DNA of 32,655 nucleotides from Methanocalculus sp. (GCA_013329165.1 DUKV01000042.1:1-32655), one strand, 5' to 3'. Shown: positions 1 through 7,118, counted from the stretch's first letter. A program made the numbers and translations. The notes: generated from the letters alone by a model not told the origin.

Positions 1-39
1 TAGATCCCTTTCGGAGATACTGAAAGATGATAAAGATTG

Positions 40-489
40 TTATGGAATGTTGTCCTCTGTTGAGGGCACATACCCGCGGAGCAGCAGAGCCCGGTCAATG
101 ATCCGCCGTGATGAGCAGAATTCGCAATCTTCAAACTGCCCTGTCCTGACAACCCGGATATCCAGCCCCTGATTCTTCAACTCGGCTTCAAGGCTCTCCG
201 GTGAAAACCTCTGATTGAAACCGATGGTGATGATATCGGGTTTTAGCTCCCTGATAGGTCTGAACATGTCCGTCAGATCCCCAAGAACAGCATGGTCGAC
301 CGGCTTTAAGCCGAGAACCATGGCAAGCCGCTGATCCTCGGGTATGATCGGCTTTGGCTTATGCTTCACATTCTGTTCGCGCGCAACAATCACATGGAGT
401 TCATCGCCGAGCGCCCGGGATTCTTCCAGATAGAAGAGGTGGCCCGGATGGATGATATCAAAGGTGCCGGTGGCAACAACACGTGTCAG
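40..489 (-). CDS. ribL: Archaeal FAD synthase (FMN adenylyltransferase, RibL)
   Basis: This 149-residue cytidylyltransferase-fold protein should transfer AMP from ATP to FMN to make FAD in the cytoplasm. An early segment reads TGTFDIIHPGHLFYLEESR, carrying the nucleotide-binding HxGH motif (HPGH), and the C-terminal half contains the family's RTGQFEDCEFCSSRRII segment with the paired cysteines characteristic of archaeal RibL. The length equals the usual archaeal family length of about 150. No ATG, GTG or TTG precedes the HPGH motif in frame after the upstream stop. An ATG-based call at 393 would delete the active site. The first available codon is CTG at 487-489, directly after the TGA of the JAMM gene and 4 bases after a GGTGAT Shine-Dalgarno, so I place the start there. 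It is cotranscribed with the JAMM protease gene. Function is confident; the CTG start is an inference. Confidence 0.9.
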   Translation of the reverse strand: MTRVVATGTFDIIHPGHLFYLEESRALGDELHVIVAREQNVKHKPKPIIPEDQRLAMVLGLKPVDHAVLGDLTDMFRPIRELKPDIITIGFNQRFSPESLEAELKNQGLDIRVVRTGQFEDCEFCSSRRIIDRALLLRGYVPSTEDNIP

Positions 490-858
490 TCAGATCACCC
501 CGAGGTTTCTCTGTGATCCATCGCGGGAGAATGCCCGCCAGTCATCGGGCCCATACGGGTATCCGATGATCAGGTGGCATGAGCCAAAGCGGGGGAAGAA
601 CCCGATATCAGCATCTGATGGTGCAATAACACCATTTGGATGGCTATGTGCACTTCCTGAAAAGGACATCCCAAGGGGGATCATATCGGTGAGGAGCGAG
701 GCGCTCCGCTCATCAAGGCGGGTGCCTGGGAGGAGGTTTATGCCCGATAAAACCCCGTTATCCGCTTCAAGAAGGGCAACGAACTCAAGCGGGTGCTGGC
801 TCTTTGCCATCTCAAGGAGTGTCAGGAGCGTATCGCTGCTGATGGCACGGATCGTCAT
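490..858 (-). CDS. JAMM/Mov34 (MPN+) metalloprotease-like protein
   Basis: The 122-residue protein is a stand-alone JAB1/MPN domain. The complete zinc-protease signature is visible: Glu25 in HPLEFVALL, then H71-x-H73-x7-S81-x2-D84 in the segment HSHPNGVIAPSDAD. JAMM enzymes of this size in archaea cleave isopeptide bonds to small ubiquitin-like modifiers (SAMPs), or act on sulfur-carrier proteins; which one applies cannot be read here. The ATG at 858 is the only reasonable start, preceded by AGGTGAG and AGGAAG stretches. Its TGA directly abuts the CTG start of ribL, so translation of the two genes is probably coupled. There is no signal peptide or membrane segment, so it is cytoplasmic. Family assignment is firm; the substrate is unknown. 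Confidence 0.85.
   Translation of the reverse strand: MTIRAISSDTLLTLLEMAKSQHPLEFVALLEADNGVLSGINLLPGTRLDERSASLLTDMIPLGMSFSGSAHSHPNGVIAPSDADIGFFPRFGSCHLIIGYPYGPDDWRAFSRDGSQRNLGVI
494..499 (-). promoter_or_regulatory. Shine-Dalgarno site GGTGAT for ribL
   Basis: GGTGAT on the minus strand matches the archaeal 16S anti-Shine-Dalgarno core. It lies inside the last codons of the JAMM gene, 4 bases before the CTG proposed as the ribL start. It decides that start, because no conventional start codon lies in frame upstream of the catalytic HxGH motif. Confidence 0.6.
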
Positions 859-942
859 CTTCCTAGTATTTTCTCACCTGAGACTAAGAAAGCTTTGAAG
901 AAATAAGTGGTTTTTTTTCACATCAGGTTAAATAAATCTCTA
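859..942. promoter_or_regulatory. Divergent promoter region, JAMM/ribL versus DUF45 gene
   Basis: The 84-base gap between the divergent JAMM and DUF45 genes is A+T rich. A GTTAAATAAA element at about 927-936 resembles a plus-strand archaeal TATA box, and a run of eight T lies just before it. On the minus strand the segment near 896-905 (CTTATTTCTTC) is the best TATA candidate. No repeat or binding-site palindrome was seen. Confidence 0.4.
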
Positions 943-1914
943 ATGAATGCAGATGATCGGGAGAAGAGGTGGCAGGAGAGGCAGTTTCTGATAGATGGCA
1001 TGGCCATAACCTATTCTTTTCAGGTAAACCGGCGGAGGAAATACCCGTGCATCATCGCAAAAGAGAGTGGAAAGCTCCTCCTGGAAGCTCCCGCCCCTAT
1101 GACAGAGAAGGCAGTCAAACGGTTTTTGAAGGCAAACGAAAGCTGGATCATCTCAGTATTTCAGAAACATGATGACGACGGCATATTCCGAAATGGCACC
1201 GCCACAATTGACGGAGAAGAGATACCCTATTACATCACTATCAACAGAAAGAGGAAGCGGATCGCCATCACTATCCGGGATGATCTCGGAATTGAGATCC
1301 GATCCCCGGTCCCGATCACCCCGGAAGAGGCCATAAGATCGATCGAAGATGTATCGGCATGGATCAGGAAGATCCGTTCGAAGAAGATGGTCTGGCGTGA
1401 GAATATGCTCTCCAGACAGTATTCAAATGGTGAGATGATCCCATTCCAGGGGAGGTTGCTTACGATCCGCCACACCGGTTCATGCGGGGCGCTCTCTGCA
1501 TCTATTCGGGGAGATGAGCTCTGGATCGCGCTTCCAGACGGAATCAGGACAGATGAGTCACTTACTCGGATCAGGGAATCGGTGATGGAATGCTATGCAA
1601 AAGAGATCCGACCTGTTGCAGAGGAGATCGCTTCCCGCACAGCAGAGGCGATTGGTGTCGCATGCCCTCTGGTGCGGTTTGGATACCAGAAACGGCGGTT
1701 TGGATCCTGCACCCCGAGGAACGGTATCATCATCAATCTCAAAGTAGCGATGGCTCCACCGCAATACCTTGAATATACGATCATCCATGAAGTCTGCCAT
1801 CTGGTGGAGAGGAACCATCAGCAGGGATTCTGGGATCTTGTTGAATCCCAGCTCCCATCATATAAGGAGCTTCACGATCAGCTCCAGAAGGAAGGGATGC
1901 AGTACTCCTTCTGA
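943..1914 (+). CDS. DUF45 (YgjP/UPF0129-like) metallopeptidase with extra N-terminal repeats
   Basis: A 323-residue protein of the DUF45/YgjP zincin-like family. The C-terminal third holds the zinc site: HEVCH at 282-286 with a third ligand His292 in NHQQGFW, the usual HExxH...NHxxxFW pattern, preceded by KRRFGSCT, also typical. The family normally has one N-terminal beta domain of about 60 residues before the protease part. Here three similar units can be aligned (about 16-71, 88-148 and 162-220). Units 1 and 2 each read as polar strand, basic 'NRRRK/NRKRK' patch, acidic turn and a closing aromatic W-I. The start is uncertain: ATG at 943 keeps the first unit complete; ATG at 1000, behind a GGAGAGG stretch, would trim 19 residues. 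Cytoplasmic; a role with a type I restriction locus or general proteolysis is known for relatives but unsupported here. Confidence 0.8.
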   Translation: MNADDREKRWQERQFLIDGMAITYSFQVNRRRKYPCIIAKESGKLLLEAPAPMTEKAVKRFLKANESWIISVFQKHDDDGIFRNGTATIDGEEIPYYITINRKRKRIAITIRDDLGIEIRSPVPITPEEAIRSIEDVSAWIRKIRSKKMVWRENMLSRQYSNGEMIPFQGRLLTIRHTGSCGALSASIRGDELWIALPDGIRTDESLTRIRESVMECYAKEIRPVAEEIASRTAEAIGVACPLVRFGYQKRRFGSCTPRNGIIINLKVAMAPPQYLEYTIIHEVCHLVERNHQQGFWDLVESQLPSYKELHDQLQKEGMQYSF

Positions 1915-1951
1915 TCCACACTGTTCAAGGTGTTTGGAAAAGGGCTTTGTT

Positions 1952-2596
1952 CTAGAAGAACCGGCGCCTCGCACCCTCTTTCGATCTGTTCATCCCCGGC
2001 AGGGCTTCAATAGCCTCCCTGATCTCCGGCAGTCTCCGTTGCACAAAATTCCAGATGAGCCTGAGATCGGTTCCATAGCAGGGTGATATCATGCCGGGAA
2101 GTGCACTCAGTGCATCCCAGGGAACAGATGGCGATGCTTCCTTATACTCATCAGGGATGCAGGAGCTGAGGATCCCAATCGTCCGGATATGAGAGAGAAC
2201 TGCGTTACTGGTCTTTGCATCCGAGAGAAAAACTTCGTAAATCATCCCACGGCAGAAGAGTTCTATATCAGTGATCGATCTGATGATCTCCTTCTGGAAG
2301 AGGAGCACCTGCGCACCTGTCAGAGGTTCTGCCTGCATGATACAGGGAGTAAGTTGATCCCGCAAGCCTTTGAGGGAGATAAGAACAATCTTCTGACCCG
2401 CTCTCTTCTCAATAAAACAGCTCAGTGCAGCCATATCAAGAAGATCACGATCCTCTGAGAAGGCCGCAATCACATGGAGCGCATCGTTGCCGGGGAGAGG
2501 CGGGGTGAAGACACCAAGCTGCGTCACCCCGAATGAAGCGGTCATCTCAGCCTTTAATCCTTTCAGAAGTGAGACAACCTCCTTTCTCGACCGCAT
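1952..2596 (-). CDS. Fused MntA-HepT-like protein with both active sites degenerate
   Basis: This 214-residue protein looks like a minimal nucleotidyltransferase (MNT, residues about 1-92) joined to a HEPT/DUF86 domain (about 98-200). The MNT part keeps the fold pattern 'SFGVTQLGVF' and the later IEKRAGQKIVLISLKGLRDQL, but where active MntA has GS...DxD this protein has TPPLPGNDALH, so glycine-serine and both acidic metal ligands are absent. In the HEPT part the end reads PDEYKEASPSVPWDALSALP followed by GMISPCYGTDLRLIWNFVQ; active HepT has R-x4-H-x-Y there, whereas here R and H are replaced and only Tyr174 survives. MntA-HepT pairs are toxin-antitoxin systems in which the MNT enzyme AMPylates the HEPT ribonuclease. 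A fused, inactive version suggests a domesticated or structural role. The ATG at 2596 is preceded by a G-rich stretch (GGGGGCAGG). Standalone gene, convergent with the DUF45 gene. Confidence 0.65.
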   Translation of the reverse strand: MRSRKEVVSLLKGLKAEMTASFGVTQLGVFTPPLPGNDALHVIAAFSEDRDLLDMAALSCFIEKRAGQKIVLISLKGLRDQLTPCIMQAEPLTGAQVLLFQKEIIRSITDIELFCRGMIYEVFLSDAKTSNAVLSHIRTIGILSSCIPDEYKEASPSVPWDALSALPGMISPCYGTDLRLIWNFVQRRLPEIREAIEALPGMNRSKEGARRRFF

Positions 2597-2725
2597 CTAT
2601 TCCTGCCCCCGGCTATTCATATCACTATGTTCAGACAATACGACTATTTAGGCTCACCCATTTCTTCTCCATATCCTGAAGGAACCGGCTCTTATTGATA
2701 TTTGGAAAAGGAGAAAGAGACGTTT
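2597..2725. other. Gap without a recognised gene
   Basis: This 129-base stretch lies upstream of the MNT-HEPT gene and downstream of the membrane micro-protein. On the minus strand, bases 2700-2722 give a pyrimidine-rich run (TCTCTTTCTCCTTTTCC) that may end transcription of the ABC permease operon. Nothing else is recognisable. Confidence 0.4.
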
Positions 2726-2872
2726 TCATCTCTTTTTTTTCCGCCGCTTTTCCCTCATTCTGGAGAGGGAGAAGATCATGCGGATGGATGTTATGGTAAA
2801 GAAGATCAGAAGCGCTATTGCTGCTGTCAGGAGGAGATAGACGAAGAGATCCGGATAATAGGAGAGACCCAT
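2726..2872 (-). CDS. 48-residue single-pass membrane micro-protein
   Basis: An ATG at 2872 opens a 48-codon frame that ends at TGA 2726-2728. The peptide begins MGLSYYPDLFVYLLL, has one strongly hydrophobic helix (about residues 9-29), and ends in a very basic tail (residues 38-48, seven to nine Arg/Lys including RRKKKR). The positive-inside rule predicts an extracellular N-terminus and cytoplasmic tail. It lies 75 bases behind the stop of the ABC-2 permease on the same strand and would be the last gene of that operon. A GAGGT stretch lies 12 bases before the ATG, a long but usable spacing. I do not recognise a family. The composition is too organised for chance, yet no homologue could be checked, so this is a tentative call. 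Confidence 0.5.
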   Translation of the reverse strand: MGLSYYPDLFVYLLLTAAIALLIFFTITSIRMIFSLSRMREKRRKKKR

Positions 2873-2947
2873 ATAAGTATGGTAACCTCACTGTCCGCCC
2901 ATATAGATTTTTCCAGGAGCTCCACCCATAGCCACCAGATCCTCTTC

Positions 2948-4021
2948 TCACTGCGGCAGGCGGCTGATCCTGCTTGCGTACCTTGTCAGGAGGAGTGACA
3001 TAAGAAGGGAGAGTGCCAGGAAACCTGAGAGCAGGATCCAGTGACCAGACCCTATTGTCCCTACTGCAAGCCTTACAATGAGGTTCAGCGGATTATAGGG
3101 GAATGACATTGCTATGATGATCAGGACGACGACCGCTGTTGAGAAGATAAATTGTGCACTCGTCCTCTCCCGGTAATGAAGGGCGCAGAAGGCGCCGATA
3201 ATGATCATGATCATCGATCCCGCAACCACATGAAGCAGGATCTCAAGTGGATGTTGCACCACGATCCCGTTTGCTGCAAGGAGAGTAAGCCATGCAGCAG
3301 ATTGGATCGGCACGATCGCGATGCAGGCGAGGATCTTGCCCCAGAGCATCTCGCCATAGGTGACGGGTGTCGAAAGAAGGATCTCAAGTGTCCCTGCCTG
3401 GTACTCTTCTGTGATGAGATCGATGATGAGTGCGGCAGATATGATTGCGGGCATAAAGACAAGAAGCGGGATTAAGAGGCCAAATACAAACTCAAAGTAG
3501 TTTGACCGTCCCCCAGAATCGGGGAAGTTCAGCCGGATTGGATTGAGGGTGAGGCGATCAGATCTCTCGTTCCTGAGTTTTTCTTCATAGACGAGGAACG
3601 CTTCTTTCATCTTCACTTCGACAATTGCGGACTGGATATCATTCTGGAGCATGTAAAGGGTAACAAGAACAGGCCCTTCGGCATCCGGAGGGGTCTCCGG
3701 GACAAAGACCACTGCCTGGAGCTGGCGTTCTTTCAGTGAGGCAATGGCAACATCCAGATCCATTGTATAGGCACCAAGATCCTGCCGATCATCGATGATC
3801 GAATAGAGTTCTCCCTCAGGTCCGACATACCCGATCCTATACTCGACACCCTGGTATCCGGCAAGAGCATCAGGATCGTACATCGTTGTCAGTCCGACCA
3901 TAAGGAAAGACGAGAAGAGTGCGATGAAGAGCTGGAGGAGGATCGCAAAGACGATCGTCTTCTCGGCATAGATTCCGCCGAGTTCTTTCTTTGTTACTAT
4001 CAGGACATTCCGGCTCTTCAT
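2948..4021 (-). CDS. ABC-2 type transporter permease
   Basis: A 357-residue integral membrane protein of the ABC-2/NatB-like type. An N-terminal membrane anchor (about residues 23-46) is followed by a roughly 130-residue extracytoplasmic domain and then a block of five or six membrane helices from about residue 180 to 350, with the ABC-2 signature region LITEEYQAGTLEILLSTPVT just after the first helix of the block. That large external loop is typical of exporters in this family. Its ATG overlaps the stop of the upstream permease-protease gene (ATGA, 4018-4021), so the two are translationally coupled and probably form a heterodimeric pore. The only ATPase nearby is the divergent gene at 5992-6873. 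Substrate unknown; relatives export sodium, lipids, drugs or peptides. Confidence 0.85.
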   Translation of the reverse strand: MKSRNVLIVTKKELGGIYAEKTIVFAILLQLFIALFSSFLMVGLTTMYDPDALAGYQGVEYRIGYVGPEGELYSIIDDRQDLGAYTMDLDVAIASLKERQLQAVVFVPETPPDAEGPVLVTLYMLQNDIQSAIVEVKMKEAFLVYEEKLRNERSDRLTLNPIRLNFPDSGGRSNYFEFVFGLLIPLLVFMPAIISAALIIDLITEEYQAGTLEILLSTPVTYGEMLWGKILACIAIVPIQSAAWLTLLAANGIVVQHPLEILLHVVAGSMIMIIIGAFCALHYRERTSAQFIFSTAVVVLIIIAMSFPYNPLNLIVRLAVGTIGSGHWILLSGFLALSLLMSLLLTRYASRISRLPQ

Positions 4022-5829
4022 AGTGTGATCACCCCGATGACGGTGAGATTATAGATGACATGGATGAATGTGGCAAGGATGATACCGGGGATATACCAGC
4101 GGAATCCCCCGGCTTTCAGGGCGACTGCGACGACTGCAAGACAGCCTGCATGGAGGAGGAACGGCATCCAGAGGAGCTGGAGGGAGAGGAACATAACACT
4201 CCCAAAGATCGATTCTGTCACCTCTGTAATTGTTGCAAAAAGGAGGAGTTTCTCTCCGGCAAGAAAACCGAGCGCAGTTCCGGCGGAGCCGAAGATGACC
4301 AGCCGCCAGGTGAGGCCGCCGGGGAGGATTTTCGCCAGTGCATATATTCCAACCGACTTTGCCACCTCTTCTGTCACCGCCGCATATCCGATCAGGAGGA
4401 GGAGGGAGAGCGGCATCGGGAGGTTGAAGAAGAGGACGAGCCCCATCAGCTGCACCATAAAGACGAACGGAATGACGAGTCCTCCAAGTACAAAGACGGA
4501 GAGGATCGGGTACGTCTTTGATATTCCCGCAGAGATGAACTCGATCGTCCGTGGAATGAGGCGGTGGAGCGAGAAGAGCCGCTCTTCAGTGAAGTTCACA
4601 GCACCTGCATAGAGCAGGATGATGCTTGTGAGGTAGAAGAGGCTTGTTGAATAGAGATAATCCATCAGGGTAAACGAGTCTCCCTGGATCTCAAGGACGA
4701 TCAGGGTAAGTGGTGAGATGAGTGAGACGACATGGACATTGGCGAAGATGCTTGGGAAGAAGAGGTATGATGTGGCGATCGTTGAGAAGAAGATCGAGAG
4801 GAAGGAGAGCTCCTTGAAACTGCGTGCGAGCATCCCGATGACAAGTGCGCTTGCGAGGAAGAAGAAGATCACCGGGATAAGCGGCAGGATGGTGTTTACC
4901 GGGAGGGAACTGATTACGATGAGGATGAGTGAGATTGCGACCATCATCACAAAATAGGGGAGCGCCTTTCCGATGATGATGGCAGAGGGATGATACGGTG
5001 CTGAAAGGAGGATCTCTCCCCGCCGTTCGATCCTCTCGTTCATGATGCTCATCATGAAGAACTGTGAGGTGAAGTAGAGGGGGAAGATGAAGACGAAGAT
5101 CAGGATGATCGAGTCAAAGGGGAGTGGGGGGGCGAGCTGGTTCGGGGTTCTGAATGATCCGGATCCAGATTCCTGGCCGATCACCTGCGAATACCGGCTG
5201 ATGGTATCATCCTGTGCAGCAGTTCGGCTGATCTCGGCTCTCAGTTGATCGGGTTCATAGGGAACGGTTGCTTTGGGTGTTGCAACGGGAACAACATCCC
5301 CTCTCGGCTCGGGAGCATCTCTCTGCGGGATCGGAGAGATCTGCTGGCCGCTCTGGGTCGCAGAAAAATCGATGGTACTCCTCTCATATATCCTGTTGAT
5401 CCAGAGTGGATATGCGGCATAGAGATCAGGCTCCTGCACATTCATAAATGCAGAATATCTTTCAAAGACCTGTTCGAGCGAGGTGAGGGCAGCATGCCCT
5501 TTCTCGGTATCCCGGACATAAACCTCACTGCCCAGGATGACGAGATCATATGAATCCCAGGTATTCAGAAGAGATGCACGTGAATCGATGAAGACCATGA
5601 ACCTTCCATCTTCTGCGATCACCTCGCCGGCAGGCACGTTATCTGTACCGAGCCGGTAGATACCATCCTGTATATGGAGGCCGCTCTGTGCTGTCAGTCC
5701 GGATGCAGCAACAAGGAGGATGAAGAGGGTGATCGCAACAGGCAGTACACCACGCCCCATTGTCGAGAGCGTGCGCAGAAGCTCCCATCGCGCCACAACA
5801 TAGATCTGCCGGAGATACCCCACGCTCAT
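4018..5829 (-). CDS. ABC-2 permease fused to a PrsW-type intramembrane protease
   Basis: A 603-residue membrane protein in two parts. Residues 1-415 follow the ABC-2 permease plan: first helix at about 28-46, an external domain to about 235 (with a Pro-rich, low-complexity part near 160-195), the segment NERIERRGEILLSAPYHPS after the next helix, and five further helices. Residues about 430-603 are a second membrane module with PrsW-family catalytic motifs: EE-x2-K (Glu487, Glu488, Lys491 in TEEVAKS), F-x3-E (Phe522-Glu526 in FLAGE), His560, and H-x3-N (His590-Asn594 in HVIYN). PrsW proteases are multi-pass site-1 proteases that cut membrane-anchored substrates such as anti-sigma factors. One continuous frame covers both parts. 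The ATG at 5829 sits about 30 bases from a TATA box, so the mRNA is almost leaderless. The fusion suggests coupled cleavage and transport. Permease is certain; protease activity is inferred from motifs. Confidence 0.82.
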   Translation of the reverse strand: MSVGYLRQIYVVARWELLRTLSTMGRGVLPVAITLFILLVAASGLTAQSGLHIQDGIYRLGTDNVPAGEVIAEDGRFMVFIDSRASLLNTWDSYDLVILGSEVYVRDTEKGHAALTSLEQVFERYSAFMNVQEPDLYAAYPLWINRIYERSTIDFSATQSGQQISPIPQRDAPEPRGDVVPVATPKATVPYEPDQLRAEISRTAAQDDTISRYSQVIGQESGSGSFRTPNQLAPPLPFDSIILIFVFIFPLYFTSQFFMMSIMNERIERRGEILLSAPYHPSAIIIGKALPYFVMMVAISLILIVISSLPVNTILPLIPVIFFFLASALVIGMLARSFKELSFLSIFFSTIATSYLFFPSIFANVHVVSLISPLTLIVLEIQGDSFTLMDYLYSTSLFYLTSIILLYAGAVNFTEERLFSLHRLIPRTIEFISAGISKTYPILSVFVLGGLVIPFVFMVQLMGLVLFFNLPMPLSLLLLIGYAAVTEEVAKSVGIYALAKILPGGLTWRLVIFGSAGTALGFLAGEKLLLFATITEVTESIFGSVMFLSLQLLWMPFLLHAGCLAVVAVALKAGGFRWYIPGIILATFIHVIYNLTVIGVITL

Positions 5830-5853
5830 GCACGCCTACATAGGACATTTCAT

Positions 5854-5864
5854 CTATAAAATAG
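5854..5864 (-). promoter_or_regulatory. TATA box for the permease operon
   Basis: CTATTTTATAG on the minus strand is a near-ideal archaeal TATA box. Its centre is about 30 bases before the ATG at 5829, predicting a transcript start two to four bases ahead of that ATG. Confidence 0.65.
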
Positions 5865-5961
5865 TCGGTATCGGGGATAGGGGGAAGTATGCCCGGAACC
5901 AGTCCGGGATTGAGAGGGAGAGAACAGGTAGCTCATAAGAATGGTCCCCCTCCGGCACCCT

Positions 5962-5969
5962 TATTATAT
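5962..5969 (+). promoter_or_regulatory. TATA box for the ABC ATPase gene
   Basis: TATTATAT is centred 26 bases before the ATG at 5992. This spacing predicts a leaderless mRNA and decides that start against an in-frame ATG at 5941, which lies upstream of the promoter element. Confidence 0.65.
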
Positions 5970-5991
5970 CAAAACGCTGAACCGTTTCAGT

Positions 5992-6873
5992 ATGATCCAT
6001 GCCCGGGATGTTCGAAAAGAGTTTGATTCATTTGTTGCACTACAAGGACTTGACGTCGATATTGAAGATAATGGTATTTTTGGGATCATCGGACATAACG
6101 GGGCAGGGAAGACCACGTTCTTAAAGATCTGTGCAGGACTGCTCACCCCCACATCAGGTACCCTTGAGATCGATGGCATCGATGTCATTGCCGATCCAAA
6201 TGCGCTGAAAGAGCGGCTCGGGTACCTGCCTGAAGAGTCGCGGCTGTACGATACCATGACAATCTCATCGTACCTCTCATTCTTCGGGGAGATCTACGGG
6301 ATGCCCCCGAGGGAGAGCAAAAGCCGATCTGAAGAGCTTCTCTTCTCACTGAAACTTGCTGACGAAGGCAAAAAGCTCGGGGAGCTCTCTAAAGGGATGC
6401 GGCGCAAAGTTGCCATTGCACGCTCGCTCCTCCATGACCCGACGATACTCGTCTATGACGAGGCAACGTCCGGTCTCGATCCGATGACATCGCGATTCAT
6501 CACCGGTTTTTTGCGAAAACTGCGTGATGATGGGAAGATGATCATCATCTCTGCCCATAACCTCTTCCAGGTGGAAGAGATCTCTGATCATGTGTTAATC
6601 CTCTCTGAAGGGGAGAGGGTTGCGTTTGGCACGATGGATGAACTGAGGGAGGAGTTCGGCTCCCTGACCTACTTCATCCATTTCAGGATTGCTGATGCCT
6701 CATCCCTTGGGGAACACCTTCTCTTCTCCCCCGACGACGGTGGGTATGTATCGACTGCAAAGGATATCGATCAGCTCAACCGGATCACGTCAGAGATTGA
6801 TGCGGCAGGCGGGAATGTCGAGCGGATCGAATCACGGTACCCGAGCCTTGAAGAGATGCTGATGGCAGTGTGA
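5992..6873 (+). CDS. ABC transporter ATP-binding protein
   Basis: A 293-residue ABC ATPase that should power the two permeases encoded divergently on the other strand. All catalytic elements are visible: Walker A GHNGAGKTT (34-42), signature LSKGM (132-136), Walker B ILVYDE (152-157), D-loop SGLD and H-loop His189 in ISAHN. The order and the GYLPEESRLYDTMT Q-loop region are typical of the NatA/CcmA-like exporters that pair with ABC-2 permeases. About 75 extra residues follow the ATPase core and probably form a regulatory or dimer-contact tail. Start chosen at 5992 because a TATA box lies 26 bases upstream and no protein similarity precedes it. The complex would sit on the inner face of the cytoplasmic membrane. 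Confidence 0.92.
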   Translation: MIHARDVRKEFDSFVALQGLDVDIEDNGIFGIIGHNGAGKTTFLKICAGLLTPTSGTLEIDGIDVIADPNALKERLGYLPEESRLYDTMTISSYLSFFGEIYGMPPRESKSRSEELLFSLKLADEGKKLGELSKGMRRKVAIARSLLHDPTILVYDEATSGLDPMTSRFITGFLRKLRDDGKMIIISAHNLFQVEEISDHVLILSEGERVAFGTMDELREEFGSLTYFIHFRIADASSLGEHLLFSPDDGGYVSTAKDIDQLNRITSEIDAAGGNVERIESRYPSLEEMLMAV

Positions 6874-6935
6874 TGAGATGGACTTCATTTCTTTATATTT
6901 GAAACTGGAAATCAGGAGCGGTAAAAGGAGAAAAA

Positions 6936-7009
6936 CGGGCCTGAAGGGATTTGAACCCCTGACCGACGGATTAAGAGTCCGTCGCTATTCCTGACTAAGC
7001 CACAGGCCC
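6936..7009 (-). tRNA. tRNA-Lys (anticodon CTT)
   Basis: A complete cloverleaf is present on the minus strand. The 7-bp acceptor stem pairs GGGCCTG with CAGGCCC, the anticodon stem ACGGA/TCCGT encloses CTCTTAA with anticodon CTT (6973-6975), and the T arm AGGGG-TTCAAAT-CCCTT closes with one G-T pair. Base 6936 supplies a G discriminator. CCA is not encoded. No intron is present. It reads lysine AAG codons. The gene stands alone, with its own TATA box at 7041-7050. Confidence 0.95.
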
Positions 7010-7040
7010 AGCTATTTGACCTAAAATAGTTATAATCAGG

Positions 7041-7050
7041 ACTATTTATG
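7041..7050 (-). promoter_or_regulatory. TATA box for tRNA-Lys
   Basis: CATAAATAGT on the minus strand is centred about 36 bases before the mature tRNA 5' end. It predicts a leader of roughly ten bases, to be removed by RNase P. Confidence 0.5.
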
Positions 7051-7089
7051 CCTTCTGAAAATACCCCTGATCCCCCCCTCCAATCACCA

Positions 7090-7098
7090 TTATAATAT
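7090..7098 (+). promoter_or_regulatory. TATA box for the TrkA-N/DHH operon
   Basis: TTATAATAT is centred 25 bases before the ATG at 7119, so this ATG is probably the first base of a leaderless mRNA. The alternative in-frame TTG at 7098 overlaps the box and is rejected. Confidence 0.6.
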
Positions 7099-7118
7099 TG
7101 GAAGTACCAAAGTACGGT

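Noticed and set aside
452..898. Long plus-strand frame opposite the JAMM and ribL genes
   Set aside because: It lies antisense to two genes with clear catalytic motifs, and its composition is that of a shadow frame.
2873..2930. 13-codon peptide in the same frame just upstream of the 48-residue protein, separated by one TGA
   Set aside because: Could hint at an in-frame stop in a longer gene or at a leader peptide, but it is too short and has no supporting pattern.
2631..2951. 106-codon minus-strand frame after the ABC-2 permease
   Set aside because: It overlaps the better micro-protein frame, has no domain pattern and no Shine-Dalgarno; the 48-codon frame has a coherent membrane helix.
3152..3475. 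107-codon plus-strand frame inside the permease gene
   Set aside because: Antisense shadow, rich in His, Asp and Arg from complementing hydrophobic codons.
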